A DNA stretch of 64,000 bases from Aeromonas hydrophila subsp. hydrophila ATCC 7966 (GCF_000014805.1 NC_008570.1:1679001-1743000); one strand, 5' to 3'; positions 16,377 to 25,090 are shown, counted from the stretch's first letter. A program made the numbers and translations. Notes: generated by a model not told the origin, from the sequence alone.

Positions 16377-16655
16377 TCAGTTGCGGTAGAGCACCTTGAT
16401 AAGGTGGAAGCCGAACTTGGTGCGCACCGGGCCGAGCACGGTCAGCAGCTCGCCCTTGAACACGGCATCGTCAAACGCCTTGACCATGTCGCCCTTCGAA
16501 AACTCCCCCAGATCGCCGAAGCGCTTGCTGGAGGCGCAGGTGGAGAAGCGCTTGGCCATCTGGCCGAAGTCGGCTCCCTTGGCAATCTTCTCCTTGATCT
16601 CCAGACACTCTTTCTCGGTCTTGACCAGGATGTGCTGGGCACAGGCTTTTCTCAT
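16377..16655 (-). CDS. ppiC: Peptidyl-prolyl cis-trans isomerase C (parvulin)
   Basis: A 92-residue single-domain parvulin: AQHILVKTEKECLEIKEKI at the N-terminus, FSTCASSKRFGDLGEFSKGDMV in the middle, and the terminal FGFHLIKVLYRN. This matches E. coli PpiC (93 residues) almost end to end, including the catalytic His in AQHILV and the conserved FGFHLI. It accelerates proline isomerisation in the cytoplasm. It is convergent with the MsrA-like gene and stands alone. Confidence 0.96.
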   Translation of the reverse strand: MRKACAQHILVKTEKECLEIKEKIAKGADFGQMAKRFSTCASSKRFGDLGEFSKGDMVKAFDDAVFKGELLTVLGPVRTKFGFHLIKVLYRN

Positions 16656-16736
16656 CGGGACGCTCCTTGGCGGTGGGCAAATCGGGGGCGCAAAGAGTAC
16701 TCCAATTCCTGCCGCGCGTCAGCCGTCATGGCAAAT

Positions 16737-17111
16737 TCAGCTGCGGACACGGGCAGCAAGCCTGGTTCTGGGCCGTGCCTGCCAGAGGATCTCCAGCCCG
16801 AGCAGGGCGTGCAGGCTCCAGATGGCCAGCGGATTGAGCCAGTTGCCCCCCAGTTGCAGGGTCGCCAGGGCGCTGCCCGCCAGCAGCAAGGTGATGCCCG
16901 GCAGGCGCCAGTGGGTCGGCAGCGGTGCCAGCATGGCCATGCCCAGCAGGATGGCGAGCCCGAACGGCAGGTTCAGCGCGGTGAAGGCCAGCGCCTGCTG
17001 GCCGTTCATGCCGGTCAGCAGGGCCAGCAGGGCGCTGCAACAGGCGAGAAAGGTGATGAATTCGAGTCTATCGGCGATGTAGTCCGCCATCTGTTCGCTG
17101 CGTGCGTGCAT
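16737..17111 (-). CDS. Small four-helix inner-membrane protein of unknown function
   Basis: A 124-residue protein with about four predicted helices, for example ITFLACCSALLALLTGM, AFTALNLPFGLAILLGMAML and GITLLLAGSALATLQLGG. I do not recognise a family. The frame is open upstream to 17234, but the ATG at 17111 has an excellent AGGAGA six bases upstream and gives a short polar N-terminus (MHARSEQMADYI), so it is preferred. It is isolated, with ppiC downstream on the same strand. Confidence 0.6.
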   Translation of the reverse strand: MHARSEQMADYIADRLEFITFLACCSALLALLTGMNGQQALAFTALNLPFGLAILLGMAMLAPLPTHWRLPGITLLLAGSALATLQLGGNWLNPLAIWSLHALLGLEILWQARPRTRLAARVRS

Positions 17112-17685
17112 ACGGTGTCTCCTCTGGTGGGATGCGTGCCTTGGTGCAATAAGCCCAGTGTGGGCGAGAAGTGAGCAGGGGGGCAGCGGGATAAATCGAT
17201 TGGGTTGAACGAGGCTTTGATTGCGTGATGGCAACTGTTTGATCCTGCAAGATAAAATGCACTACCTCTGCGGGAGTGGGGCAAGGCGGGCGGCCCCGTG
17301 GCAGCCAGGATGCAGCTGGTGGGCCCGGCGAGAGAGGGAATTGCCGCTATCTTGACCAGTTGCCGACAGTTGATGTCGCGCCCATCGGCCAACAAGGGAT
17401 GACGCGATACCGGGCCGGATGGGCCGCCAGGGGCCATCTGGCATGGCCGTGCTGGTCATGGATTGCCCTTTTTGGCCCGCAGTGGCATAAGTCAGCGGGG
17501 GAAAGTGTGAAAAATGCGCGGCCTGCGTGGGCAAAGGCTTCAATAATATGGCGAAATTCGGTGTCACCCCGCTCTGATGTCGGGCCGGGGATATGCTAGG
17601 ATGAGGCGCGTTTGCGATCGAGTGAGCCTCATATTCGTTCTGAATATCGCATTATTTTAATCATGTTCTTCGGGGAAATTGACGT
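17112..17685. other. 574-base stretch without a convincing gene
   Basis: Open frames on both strands here (for example 17276-17599) have no family resemblance, poor ribosome-binding sites and low-complexity translations, so I do not call them. A 6-base inverted repeat ATATTC-N5-GAATAT lies at 17631-17647, about 40 bases before tamA, which must have its promoter in this stretch. I cannot identify that promoter with confidence. Confidence 0.5.
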
Positions 17686-19461
17686 TTGACAGGATGCAAT
17701 CCGCCCCTGCCTGCAGGGATCTCACCGCCCGCACGGGCCTTTCGTCGTGGGCTTCGCGCGCTGGGACTGAGCCTCTGTCTGCTGCTGTTCATCACGCCCG
17801 CCATGGCGGCCAAACTCACCTATCAGATCAAGGGACTGAAGGGGGAGAACAAGGACAACGTCGAGGCCTACCTCAATGCCCTGCCGGTCTATCAGGAGCG
17901 CCAGTACCGTCCGGCCCGCGCCAAGATCACCGAGAGCGTGCAAAAGGCGCTGCAGGTCTATGGCTACTATCAGCCCAAGATCACCCTGAGCCGCGACAAG
18001 AAGGCGCCCGCCAAAGTGATCATCGAGGTGGAGCCGGGCAAACCGGTCATCATCTCCCGTCTCGACATCCTGCTGGAAGGGGATGCCAGCAGCGACGAGC
18101 TCTACAGCGAGCTGTTGGACAAGCTGCCGCTGAAAGAGGGGGATCCCCTCAACCACGGTAAATACGAATCCATCAAGGCGGATCTGGGCAGTCTGGGGCT
18201 GGCCCGCGGCTACTTCGACGCCAAGATCAGCAAGAGCCAGGTCAAGGTGTTCCCGGATCAGGGCACTGCCGAGATCTACATCCTGTTTCGCTCCGGCCCG
18301 CGCTACCACTTCGGCGAGATCCACTACGACGCCACGCCGGAGGCGCTGCGCCTCATCCGCCCGCTCATCAACATCAAGAGCGGCGACCCCTATCTGGCGA
18401 TCCGGCTGGCGGAGATGTCGCAGGATGTCTCCTCCACCAAGCTGTTCAAGCAGGTGGACATCAAGCCGCTCATCAGTCAGGCCGAGGGCAACCGGGTGCC
18501 GGTGCAGGTGACCCTCTCCAACCGGGTCGATCACGAGATTGAAACGGGTATCGGCTATGCCACCGACGTGGGGCCACGCATGAGCGCCACCTGGGAGAAG
18601 CCCTGGGTCAACCGCTATGGTCACCGGCTCAACGCCACCGCCAAGGTCTCCCAGCCCGAGGCCGAGCTCAGCTTCGACTACCAGATCCCGGTGGGCAACC
18701 CGCTGCGGGACTACTACTCGCTGCAGGCCGGTTATCAATACAAGGACAACAACGATACCCGCTCCGACCTGACCACCCTCAGCGTGCACCGCTGGAAGCG
18801 GCGGCCGGAGAGCTGGGACCGGGACGTGTTCATCCGGCTGGAGAACGAGATCTATACCCAGGGCGCCGACGAGGGCAACAGCTTGCTGCTGATCCCCGGC
18901 GTCTCCTGGTCGCGGCTGCGGGTGCGCGGCGGTCTGGTGCCCGACTGGGGCGATCGCCAACAGCTCACCCTGGAGTTCTCCGACCCCTATTGGGGCTCCG
19001 ACATCAGCTTCGTGCGGGTGTGGGGGCGCAGCAAGTGGCTGCGCACCCTGGGGGAGGATCACCGCTTCCTGCTGCGGGCTGAACAGGGCGCCATCATAGG
19101 GGATAGCTTCTCGCTGGTGCCGCCCTCCCTGCGCTTCTTTACCGGTGGTGACCAGACGGTGCGCGGCTACGGCTACGAGACCATCTCGCCGCGCGGCAGC
19201 GACGGCAAGCTGCTGGGGGGCCGCTACGTGAGCGTCGCCAGTGCCGAGTACAACTACCGCTTCAGCGACAAGTGGCTGGGAGCCCTGTTCGTGGACAGCG
19301 GTACCGCCACGGTCGACTACAGCGAGGCCTGGAAGATAGGCACCGGGGTCGGCGTGCGCTGGGTCACCCCCATCGGTCAGGTCAGGCTCGATCTGGCGGT
19401 GGGCATTTCGGAGGAGGAGAAGCCGCTGCGACTCCACTTCGCGCTGGGGCCTGAACTATGA
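17686..19461 (+). CDS. tamA: Translocation and assembly module outer-membrane subunit TamA
   Basis: A 591-residue Omp85-family protein. A signal peptide (about residues 20-42, ending PAMA) is followed by three POTRA domains (about 43-275) and a 16-strand barrel with the diagnostic TVRGYGYETISPRG motif (about residues 485-500). Its final residues HFALGPEL are an outer-membrane barrel signature. TamA with TamB assists outer-membrane protein and phospholipid traffic to the outer membrane. The start is TTG at 17686, preceded by GGGG; the signal peptide permits a slightly later start. It is directly upstream of tamB, to which it is linked by a short bridging frame. Confidence 0.96.
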   Translation: MTGCNPPLPAGISPPARAFRRGLRALGLSLCLLLFITPAMAAKLTYQIKGLKGENKDNVEAYLNALPVYQERQYRPARAKITESVQKALQVYGYYQPKITLSRDKKAPAKVIIEVEPGKPVIISRLDILLEGDASSDELYSELLDKLPLKEGDPLNHGKYESIKADLGSLGLARGYFDAKISKSQVKVFPDQGTAEIYILFRSGPRYHFGEIHYDATPEALRLIRPLINIKSGDPYLAIRLAEMSQDVSSTKLFKQVDIKPLISQAEGNRVPVQVTLSNRVDHEIETGIGYATDVGPRMSATWEKPWVNRYGHRLNATAKVSQPEAELSFDYQIPVGNPLRDYYSLQAGYQYKDNNDTRSDLTTLSVHRWKRRPESWDRDVFIRLENEIYTQGADEGNSLLLIPGVSWSRLRVRGGLVPDWGDRQQLTLEFSDPYWGSDISFVRVWGRSKWLRTLGEDHRFLLRAEQGAIIGDSFSLVPPSLRFFTGGDQTVRGYGYETISPRGSDGKLLGGRYVSVASAEYNYRFSDKWLGALFVDSGTATVDYSEAWKIGTGVGVRWVTPIGQVRLDLAVGISEEEKPLRLHFALGPEL

Positions 19462-19544
19462 TCCGGCCGCTTCCCACTCTTCTTCTCTTCTGTTCTCCTG
19501 ACCGGCCGCTGCGGCTGCATCTTTCGCGGGGGTCTGTGCTGTGA
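19458..19544 (+). CDS. 28-codon frame bridging tamA stop and tamB start
   Basis: ATG at 19458-19460 overlaps the tamA stop as ATGA, and this frame ends in TGA at 19542-19544, which overlaps the tamB start as GTGA. It reads MIRPLPTLLLFC... for 28 residues with no family I know. The exact double overlap suggests translational coupling: ribosomes leaving tamA could reinitiate here and be delivered to tamB. It may have no function as a peptide. This is inference from geometry only. Confidence 0.35.
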   Translation: MIRPLPTLLLFCSPDRPLRLHLSRGSVL

Positions 19545-22500
19545 TCTGGGTAAAACGTATTTTTCTCTGGTTGATGGGGCTCATCTTTCTATTGCTCATC
19601 GGCGTCAGCCTGCTGGGCTTCACCCATCAGGGCAACAAGTGGCTGTGGCAGCAGGCCAGGGCCGCTCTGCCTTCCCTCAAGGGGGAACTGGTGGCGGGCC
19701 AGCTTGGCTATGGCTGGACCCTGGAGGGGGTCGGCTGGCAGGACGAGCTGGTGGACGTCACGGTGGATCGCGCCGTGCTGGACTGGGATCTGGGCAAGCT
19801 GCTGCAGGGCAAGCTCTGGATCAAATCCCTGAACGTCACCCACCCGGTGGTCAAGGTCGCCGACTCCGAGCCGACCCCGGAAGAGCCGTCAGAGCCCTTC
19901 GTCTGGCACCCGCTACCCCTGAAAATTCAGGTCGACAGCCTCCAGGTGGCGGATCTCGATGTGACGGTGCCCGGGGTGGGGGTGAGCCTCAAGTCTCTCG
20001 ACATCGGCGCCACCCTCAGCCGCAAGGGGCTGATCGTGCAGGGGCCGGTGCTGGACGGCCTCAAGGTGACCCTGGCCGAGACGCAGGCCACCGAGGCTGC
20101 CAAACCAGCTGCCGCCAAGTCGCCGGTCACCGCCAAGGCGAAGCCGGCGGATGAGCGCAAGGCGCAGCAGGCAACCAAGGCGGCCCCCATCGAGCTGCCC
20201 GCCATCCGGCTGCCGTTCCCCATCCAGCTGGAAGGATTGCAGGTCACGGCGTTTCGCTATCAGCAAGGTGAATTGATTGAAGGGCTCGACAAGCTGCTGC
20301 TGTCGGCCAGTGCCGAGGGGAGCGACATCGCGCTGCGCGAGCTCTCCCTGCGCCATGCCATGGCGGATCTGGCGCTCAAGGGCAAGATCCAGCTCAAAGA
20401 CGATTATCCGCTCGCCCTGACCCTGGATGCCAAGGCCCGCAAGGGGCTGCTGGATGGCGAACTGCAGGGGCAGCAGGCCAGCCTGACCCTCGGCGGTTCG
20501 GTGGGCAAGCTGGCATTGGCGCTGCAGGCCAAGGGGCCGGTGGCTGCCAACCTCAAGGGCTCTCTGGCGGCCCTCGACCCCGACTTGCCCTTTGATGCGG
20601 GGCTGGAGTGGAAGAGTCTGGGCTGGCCGCTGCACAAGCCTGCCAAAGATGAGCCCAGCTACCGGCTGGACAAGGGCAGTTTGAGTGCCAAGGGCAAGCT
20701 CTCCGGCTACCAGTTTGCCTTGAATACCGCCGGCAAGGGCACGGATGTGCCCCCCTTCAAGCTGGCGCTGACGGGCAAGGGGGATCTGACGCAGCTGAAC
20801 CAGATCAACCTGCTGCTCAATGCCCTCAAGGGGGAGCTCAAGCTGGATGGCAAGCTCGCCTGGGACAAGGGGGTACGCTGGCAGGGCACCACGGAATTCA
20901 AGGGGATCAACCCGGCCGAGCTGGTGCCCGAGCTCAAGGGGGCGCTGGCGGGCAAGATTGCCAGCCGTTTCGAGCTCGATGAGGCTGGCCACTGGCAACT
21001 GCAACTGCCCGAGCTGAAGGTGGACGGCAAGCTCAACCAGTATCCGCTGGCCATCAAGGGCAGCGCGAGCGGCAACGACAAGATGGAGTGGACCATCCCG
21101 GCGCTGGCGCTGCAAAGCGGCCCCAACCAGCTGCAGGCCAAGGGCAGCCTGAGCCAGCAGGCGTGGAAACTGGATGCGGATCTCAATGCCCCCAACCTGG
21201 CGGGGCTCTACCCCGGCCTCAAGGGGGACATCAAGGGGCAGGTGCGCCTGACCGGCAATCAGCAAGCGCCGCGGGTCACTACCGAGCTGGCTGCCAGCCG
21301 CCTCTATTATGCCGGCACCGATCTGAAGGGGATCGCCATCAAGGGCAATGCCCTGGTCGGTGACAAGCCGGCAGGGGAAGTGGCCCTGACGGTGGCCAGC
21401 CTGGTACAGGGGGCGACCAGCCTCAGCCAGCTGGCGCTCAACCTGAGCGGCGATCTCAACCAGCACGCCCTGTCGCTCACCATGAAGGGCGACCCGGTGG
21501 CGGCCAACCTCAAGCTGAGCGGCGGTCTGCGCGGGGATCGCTGGCGCGGTGCCCTCAGCGAGCTCAAGTTGAAGACGCCGCTGCGGCGCTGGGAGCTGAG
21601 CGCGCCATGGGCCTTCGGCCTCGACCTGCCGCGTCAGCGGCTGACCATGGGGGATCTCTGCCTCGGTTCCCAGGGGGCCAGCCTCTGCGTCAAGGGCAGC
21701 CAGGTATCGGCCCAGCAGGGCAGCCTGGAGTTTGCCCTCAACCAGTTTGACCTCAAGCGCCTGCGGCCCTGGCTGCCGGACAACTTCCGCTGGCAGGCGG
21801 TGCTCTCCGCCGACGGGCGGGCCAGCTGGCGCGGCAATCAGCCGACCCTGCACGCCACCGTGCGCACCACGCCGGGCACCTTCGTGGCCGACGAGCTCAA
21901 GACCGACTACCAGCGCCTCGAGCTCGGGGTGGACTTCGAGCGCCAGCAGGCGGCGATCCGGCTCGACTTTGCCTCCGAGCAGATCGGCAACATCGACACC
22001 AAGCTCTATATCCGGGATCCGTCCGGTCGCGGCAATCTCTCCGGCCAGCTCAAGTTTGACGACCTCAAGCTGACCACCTTCGCCCCGCTCATCCCCGAGG
22101 TGCGCTCCCTGCAAGGGGTCATCTCGGCCGATGCCCGCTTCGACGGTACCCTGGCCTCGCCGCTGCTGTTTGGTCAGCTCAACCTGCTGGATGGGGAAGT
22201 GCAGACCCACTCCGACATGGTGACCCTCTCCAAGCTGGTGACCCGCCTCAAGATTGAAGGCAACCGGGCCGAGCTGGACGGCACCATGCTGGTGGGCAAG
22301 GGGCCGCTGGCACTGGGGGGCTGGCTGAGCTGGGCACAGCTGCCGGTCACCGGCAGCCTCACCATCCAGGGCAAGGAGCTGGAAGCCCAGTATCCGGGCA
22401 TGGGCCGGGTGCGGGTCTCCCCGGACATCGCCATCTCGCTGGGGGAGGAGACCCGGATCACCGGTCAGGTCGACATCCCCTGGGCGCGGATCCTGGTCAA

Positions 22501-23296
22501 GAGCCTGCCCGAGAGTGCGGTGGCGGTGTCGGACGACGTGACCGTGGTCTACGACGATCTGCCGCCGGTGCCCAAGGCGGCGCCGCTGCCGATGGCGATC
22601 AAGCTGGCCATCCGGCTGGGTGACGACGTGCGGCTGGAGGCGATGGGGCTCAAGACCAAGGTGGGGGGCGGCATCAACATCCGCCAGGATCCCTCGCGGC
22701 CGCTGGCGGGCAACGGCCAGCTGGTGCTCAACGATGGGCGCTTCAAGGCCTATGGCCAGAACCTCATCATCAAGGATGGCCGCATCCTCTTCTCCGGCCC
22801 CCTCGATCAGCCGTTCCTCAACATAGAGGCGTATCGGGATCCCGATACCATCGAGGACAAGGTGACGGTAGGGGTGCGGGTGACCGGGCCGGCCAGCAAG
22901 CCCAAGATCACCGTCTACTCGGAGCCGCAGCTGGCCCAGTCCGAGCAGCTCTCCTACTTGCTGCGCGGCAAGGGGCTGCAGACCAGCGGCGAGGATGGGG
23001 GCTTCAACGGCCTGCTGGTGGCCGGTGCCGTCAGCCAGGCCAACGGCGTGGTCTCCAGTCTGGGGGAATCCCTCGGCATGAGCGACGTGGCCCTCGACAC
23101 CGCCGGCAGTGGCGACAACACCCAGGTGACCCTGTCGGCCTACCTGCTACCGGGGCTGCAGTTCCAGTACGGGGTCGGGGTGTTCAGCCCCATCGCCGAG
23201 TTCAAGCTGCGCTACGAGCTGATGCCCAGGCTCTACCTGCAGGCCATGAGCGGGGTGGCCCAGGCGGTGGATATCTTCTATCGCTTCACCCTGTAG
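19541..23296 (+). CDS. tamB: Translocation and assembly module inner-membrane-anchored subunit TamB
   Basis: A 1251-residue AsmA-like protein. Residues 3-26 form one N-terminal membrane anchor (IFLWLMGLIFLLLIGVSLLGF); the long body is beta-rich, of the repeating-beta-groove type that spans the periplasm. The C-terminal DUF490/TamB domain (about 900-1251) ends in FRYELMPRLYLQAMSG-like sequence and YRFTL. With TamA it forms a conduit for lipid transport and outer-membrane protein biogenesis. A Lys/Ala/Pro-rich insert occurs at about residues 180-205. Length is close to E. coli TamB (1259). Start is GTG 19541; a terminator follows the stop. Confidence 0.96.
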   Translation: MIWVKRIFLWLMGLIFLLLIGVSLLGFTHQGNKWLWQQARAALPSLKGELVAGQLGYGWTLEGVGWQDELVDVTVDRAVLDWDLGKLLQGKLWIKSLNVTHPVVKVADSEPTPEEPSEPFVWHPLPLKIQVDSLQVADLDVTVPGVGVSLKSLDIGATLSRKGLIVQGPVLDGLKVTLAETQATEAAKPAAAKSPVTAKAKPADERKAQQATKAAPIELPAIRLPFPIQLEGLQVTAFRYQQGELIEGLDKLLLSASAEGSDIALRELSLRHAMADLALKGKIQLKDDYPLALTLDAKARKGLLDGELQGQQASLTLGGSVGKLALALQAKGPVAANLKGSLAALDPDLPFDAGLEWKSLGWPLHKPAKDEPSYRLDKGSLSAKGKLSGYQFALNTAGKGTDVPPFKLALTGKGDLTQLNQINLLLNALKGELKLDGKLAWDKGVRWQGTTEFKGINPAELVPELKGALAGKIASRFELDEAGHWQLQLPELKVDGKLNQYPLAIKGSASGNDKMEWTIPALALQSGPNQLQAKGSLSQQAWKLDADLNAPNLAGLYPGLKGDIKGQVRLTGNQQAPRVTTELAASRLYYAGTDLKGIAIKGNALVGDKPAGEVALTVASLVQGATSLSQLALNLSGDLNQHALSLTMKGDPVAANLKLSGGLRGDRWRGALSELKLKTPLRRWELSAPWAFGLDLPRQRLTMGDLCLGSQGASLCVKGSQVSAQQGSLEFALNQFDLKRLRPWLPDNFRWQAVLSADGRASWRGNQPTLHATVRTTPGTFVADELKTDYQRLELGVDFERQQAAIRLDFASEQIGNIDTKLYIRDPSGRGNLSGQLKFDDLKLTTFAPLIPEVRSLQGVISADARFDGTLASPLLFGQLNLLDGEVQTHSDMVTLSKLVTRLKIEGNRAELDGTMLVGKGPLALGGWLSWAQLPVTGSLTIQGKELEAQYPGMGRVRVSPDIAISLGEETRITGQVDIPWARILVKSLPESAVAVSDDVTVVYDDLPPVPKAAPLPMAIKLAIRLGDDVRLEAMGLKTKVGGGINIRQDPSRPLAGNGQLVLNDGRFKAYGQNLIIKDGRILFSGPLDQPFLNIEAYRDPDTIEDKVTVGVRVTGPASKPKITVYSEPQLAQSEQLSYLLRGKGLQTSGEDGGFNGLLVAGAVSQANGVVSSLGESLGMSDVALDTAGSGDNTQVTLSAYLLPGLQFQYGVGVFSPIAEFKLRYELMPRLYLQAMSGVAQAVDIFYRFTL

Positions 23297-23311
23297 CGGG
23301 CAGGAAGAGAC

Positions 23312-23342
23312 AAAAACGGGAGGCACAAGCCTCCCGTTTTTA
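23312..23342 (+). terminator. Rho-independent terminator after tamB
   Basis: Stem AAAACGGGAGG / CCTCCCGTTTT with loop CACAAG, then TTA. It lies 16 bases after the tamB stop. Confidence 0.88.
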
Positions 23343-23403
23343 TTGGTGGCATTGATGCGGCTGACGCTGATGTTGATGAACAGAGAGGGGATGCTGAAAA
23401 GCG

Positions 23404-23431
23404 AAAACCCGGCGCGAGGCCGGGTTTTCTT
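23404..23431 (-). terminator. Terminator of the tRNA-Tyr operon
   Basis: On the minus strand, the stem AAAACCCGGC / GCCGGGTTTT is followed by CGCTTTT. It starts 7 bases beyond the 3' CCA of the second tRNA and fits a tRNA transcript terminator. Confidence 0.75.
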
Positions 23432-23437
23432 GAATGA

Positions 23438-23522
23438 TGGTGGAGGGAGAAGGATTCGAACCTTCGAAGGCAGAGCCGTCAGATTTACAGTCTGATCCCT
23501 TTGGCCGCTCGGGAACCCCTCC
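23438..23522 (-). tRNA. tRNA-Tyr (anticodon GTA), distal copy
   Basis: An 85-nucleotide class II tRNA with encoded CCA. The acceptor stem GGAGGGG pairs with the 3' end TCCCTCC before A-CCA. The anticodon arm AGACTGTAAATCT has GTA, and a long variable arm follows, as in bacterial tRNA-Tyr. The T arm contains GGTTCGAATCC. It differs from the copy at 23574 by one base in the D loop (GAGCGGCC here, GAGTGGCC there). Confidence 0.97.
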
Positions 23523-23573
23523 ACGGAGTATTGCCAATTTTGTTCACGACGGGCACCGTGACTGCACTTGAAA

Positions 23574-23658
23574 TGGTGGAGGGAGAAGGATTCGAACCTT
23601 CGAAGGCAGAGCCGTCAGATTTACAGTCTGATCCCTTTGGCCACTCGGGAACCCCTCC
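23574..23658 (-). tRNA. tRNA-Tyr (anticodon GTA), promoter-proximal copy
   Basis: An 85-nucleotide tRNA, identical to the copy at 23438 except for one D-loop base. It is separated from it by 51 bases, so both are probably cut from one transcript, like the tandem tyrT/tyrV arrangement of E. coli. CCA is encoded. Confidence 0.97.
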
Positions 23659-23673
23659 ACAAGTGCGAGGCGC

Positions 23674-23701
23674 ATACTAACAGATCTACCGGGGTTGTGA
23701 A
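23674..23701 (-). promoter_or_regulatory. Promoter of the tRNA-Tyr operon
   Basis: On the minus strand, TTCACA and TAGTAT are 16 bases apart, and the -10 is followed by GCGCCTCGC. A GC-rich discriminator is typical of stringently controlled stable-RNA promoters. Transcription would begin about 8-10 bases before the first tRNA. Confidence 0.6.
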
Positions 23702-23783
23702 CCCCTTGGCGGGATTTTTCCTGCTTAAAGGATCGGATTTGCGGCCGATAAAGGATGAAACCACCGTTTCCAAGAGTTATCTC

Positions 23784-24299
23784 ATGCTACCCAGCGCCAT
23801 TCGTGAGCAGTGGCTGGTGGACGAGGCCCAACTGGGGCAACGTCTCAACCAGGATCTCCAGCACGGAGACAGGGCTGACTTTCGCCTGCATCTGGCCCTG
23901 CTGACCGATGCGGTGGAAGAGCAGCCCTGGTTCGATCCCAGGCAGCCAGCAAAGGCTGAGAGCCGGGTCTGGCGCAGCCGCTTTGAGCTGCCTCCAGCCA
24001 CGCCCTTGCAGGGCAGTGCAAATGATGAAGAGGCCGCTTTGCTCAACGAGCGGCTGCAACAGGGAGGCTCCATGGTGGATGTGCGGCTCTGGTTGGCGCT
24101 GCGCTCACCGCCGCTGCTCGGCGCCCCGCCTGCGCTGGAGCCCGCCGTCTATGACAACCTCTCGCCGCTGGGACGGGAGCGCTGGCAGGGCAAGCTGGCG
24201 GATCAGCCCAGACGCGACGATCCCCTGCTGATGCTGCCGATCCTCGATACGCTCAAGGCGGGGGTGGATGCTAGGCTGCACTGGTTAAGTGGTTGCTGA
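23784..24299 (+). CDS. Hypothetical protein, 171 residues
   Basis: I do not recognise this protein. It starts MLPSAIREQWLVDEAQLGQR and is soluble, acidic and Leu/Arg-rich with no signal peptide or membrane segment. The repeated theme QRLNQDLQHGDRADFRLHLALLTD and LNERLQQGGSMVDVRLWLALRS suggests two related helical halves (about residues 18-45 and 90-115). The frame is open upstream into the tRNA genes, so only ATG 23784, eight bases after AAGAG, is sensible. A terminator-like hairpin follows at 24330 but is shared with raiA. Confidence 0.6.
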   Translation: MLPSAIREQWLVDEAQLGQRLNQDLQHGDRADFRLHLALLTDAVEEQPWFDPRQPAKAESRVWRSRFELPPATPLQGSANDEEAALLNERLQQGGSMVDVRLWLALRSPPLLGAPPALEPAVYDNLSPLGRERWQGKLADQPRRDDPLLMLPILDTLKAGVDARLHWLSGC

Positions 24300-24329
24300 A
24301 GGCGACAAACGTCGGCATTCGGGCAGCAA

Positions 24330-24355
24330 AAAGGCGGGGAGATCCCGCCTTTGTC
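24330..24355. terminator. Bidirectional terminator between the hypothetical gene and raiA
   Basis: Stem AAAGGCGGG / CCCGCCTTT with loop GAGAT. The A run on the plus strand gives a T run after raiA on the minus strand. Confidence 0.75.
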
Positions 24356-24380
24356 GTTGTTGGCTGTGCCGTGGCGCAGT

Positions 24381-24719
24381 TTATGCGTCGGCTTCATCCT
24401 CTTGCGGCACTTCCTTGCCAGCCGCTGCGGCGCGACGGGCGATGGGTTTTTCGGTGTGGCGGTTGAGCTGGCGTTCCAGCTTTTGCCCCAGTTCGGTGAT
24501 GGCGGCGTACAAGTCCTCATGTTCTGCCTGGGCAAACAGCTTGCCGTTGGGGATGCCAGCAGTGGCTTCAACGATGAACATCAGACGCTCTTTGGAGACA
24601 ATCACATGGGGTGTGATAAGAGGCACCTGAAGACGCTCGAGCTTGTCAAAACGGGATTCAATGCGCTCGCGGATAGCCGGGGTGATGTCGATGATTTTGC
24701 TGGTAATTTCGATTTTCAT
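24381..24719 (-). CDS. raiA: Ribosome-associated inhibitor RaiA (YfiA)
   Basis: A 112-residue protein of the short hibernation-factor family: MKIEITSKIIDITPAIRERIESRFDKLERLQVPL, a beta-alpha-beta start, and an acidic tail ending QEDEADA as in E. coli RaiA (113 residues). It binds the 30S A/P sites in stationary phase or cold and blocks translation and 100S dimer formation. It lacks the long HPF dimerisation domain. A good CRP site and a -10 element with class II spacing lie upstream, in line with CRP activation of raiA in E. coli. Confidence 0.93.
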   Translation of the reverse strand: MKIEITSKIIDITPAIRERIESRFDKLERLQVPLITPHVIVSKERLMFIVEATAGIPNGKLFAQAEHEDLYAAITELGQKLERQLNRHTEKPIARRAAAAGKEVPQEDEADA

Positions 24720-24760
24720 ATTGGCCCCCTTCGGGTCGTCTTGCTTGTGTCTTCACCTTC

Positions 24761-24804
24761 AGATTACTCATGGCTGAACATTAAAATGTGATCTGTGTCA
24801 CGAA
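24761..24804 (-). promoter_or_regulatory. CRP-dependent promoter of raiA
   Basis: TGTGA-N6-TCACG at 24787-24802 matches nine of ten CRP core positions. On the minus strand the -10 is TAATCT (24761-24766), which puts the CRP centre near -41, the class II position. There is no good -35 element, as expected for an activator-dependent promoter. The remaining bases of the 371-base gap to 25090 hold no gene I can support. Confidence 0.6.
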
Positions 24805-25090
24805 CTGTGGCCTTGCTTCCGAGGGGAGGAATAAATTGTGATCTTTTCCCGTTCTGCACCAAAAAGCGCTTGAGCTCCACGAAACTGGCAGGCAGTATGG
24901 AGAAACTTGGATCGTTTCTGTCCCTTCGTGGCAGCGCCGCATGTCGACCTCATGTCCGGTTTTCACCGCTTAGTCTCGCATCTTTTGCACTTTCTCCCCG
25001 CACCGCCCTTGCCGACGTGCGCGCTGTGAATGTGGGCGCTGCCAAGTCGTCAGGGACTTGAACGTGGTTGTTGTGGTGTTGGAGTAGTAC

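Noticed and set aside
16167..17174. 335-codon plus-strand frame across ppiC and the small membrane protein gene
   Set aside because: It runs through two supported minus-strand genes and has low-complexity, His/Gln/Gly-rich translation.
17276..17599. 107-codon frame in the gap before tamA
   Set aside because: Low-complexity translation and no good ribosome site.
19913..22210. 765-codon open frame antisense to tamB (and a similar one antisense to tamA)
   Set aside because: Same GC-driven shadow effect; the sense frames are well-recognised TamA and TamB.
24795..25061. 88-codon plus-strand frame before the GGDEF-EAL gene
   Set aside because: No ribosome-binding site, no recognisable domain and a translation rich in Ser/Arg/Leu; more likely regulatory DNA and leader.
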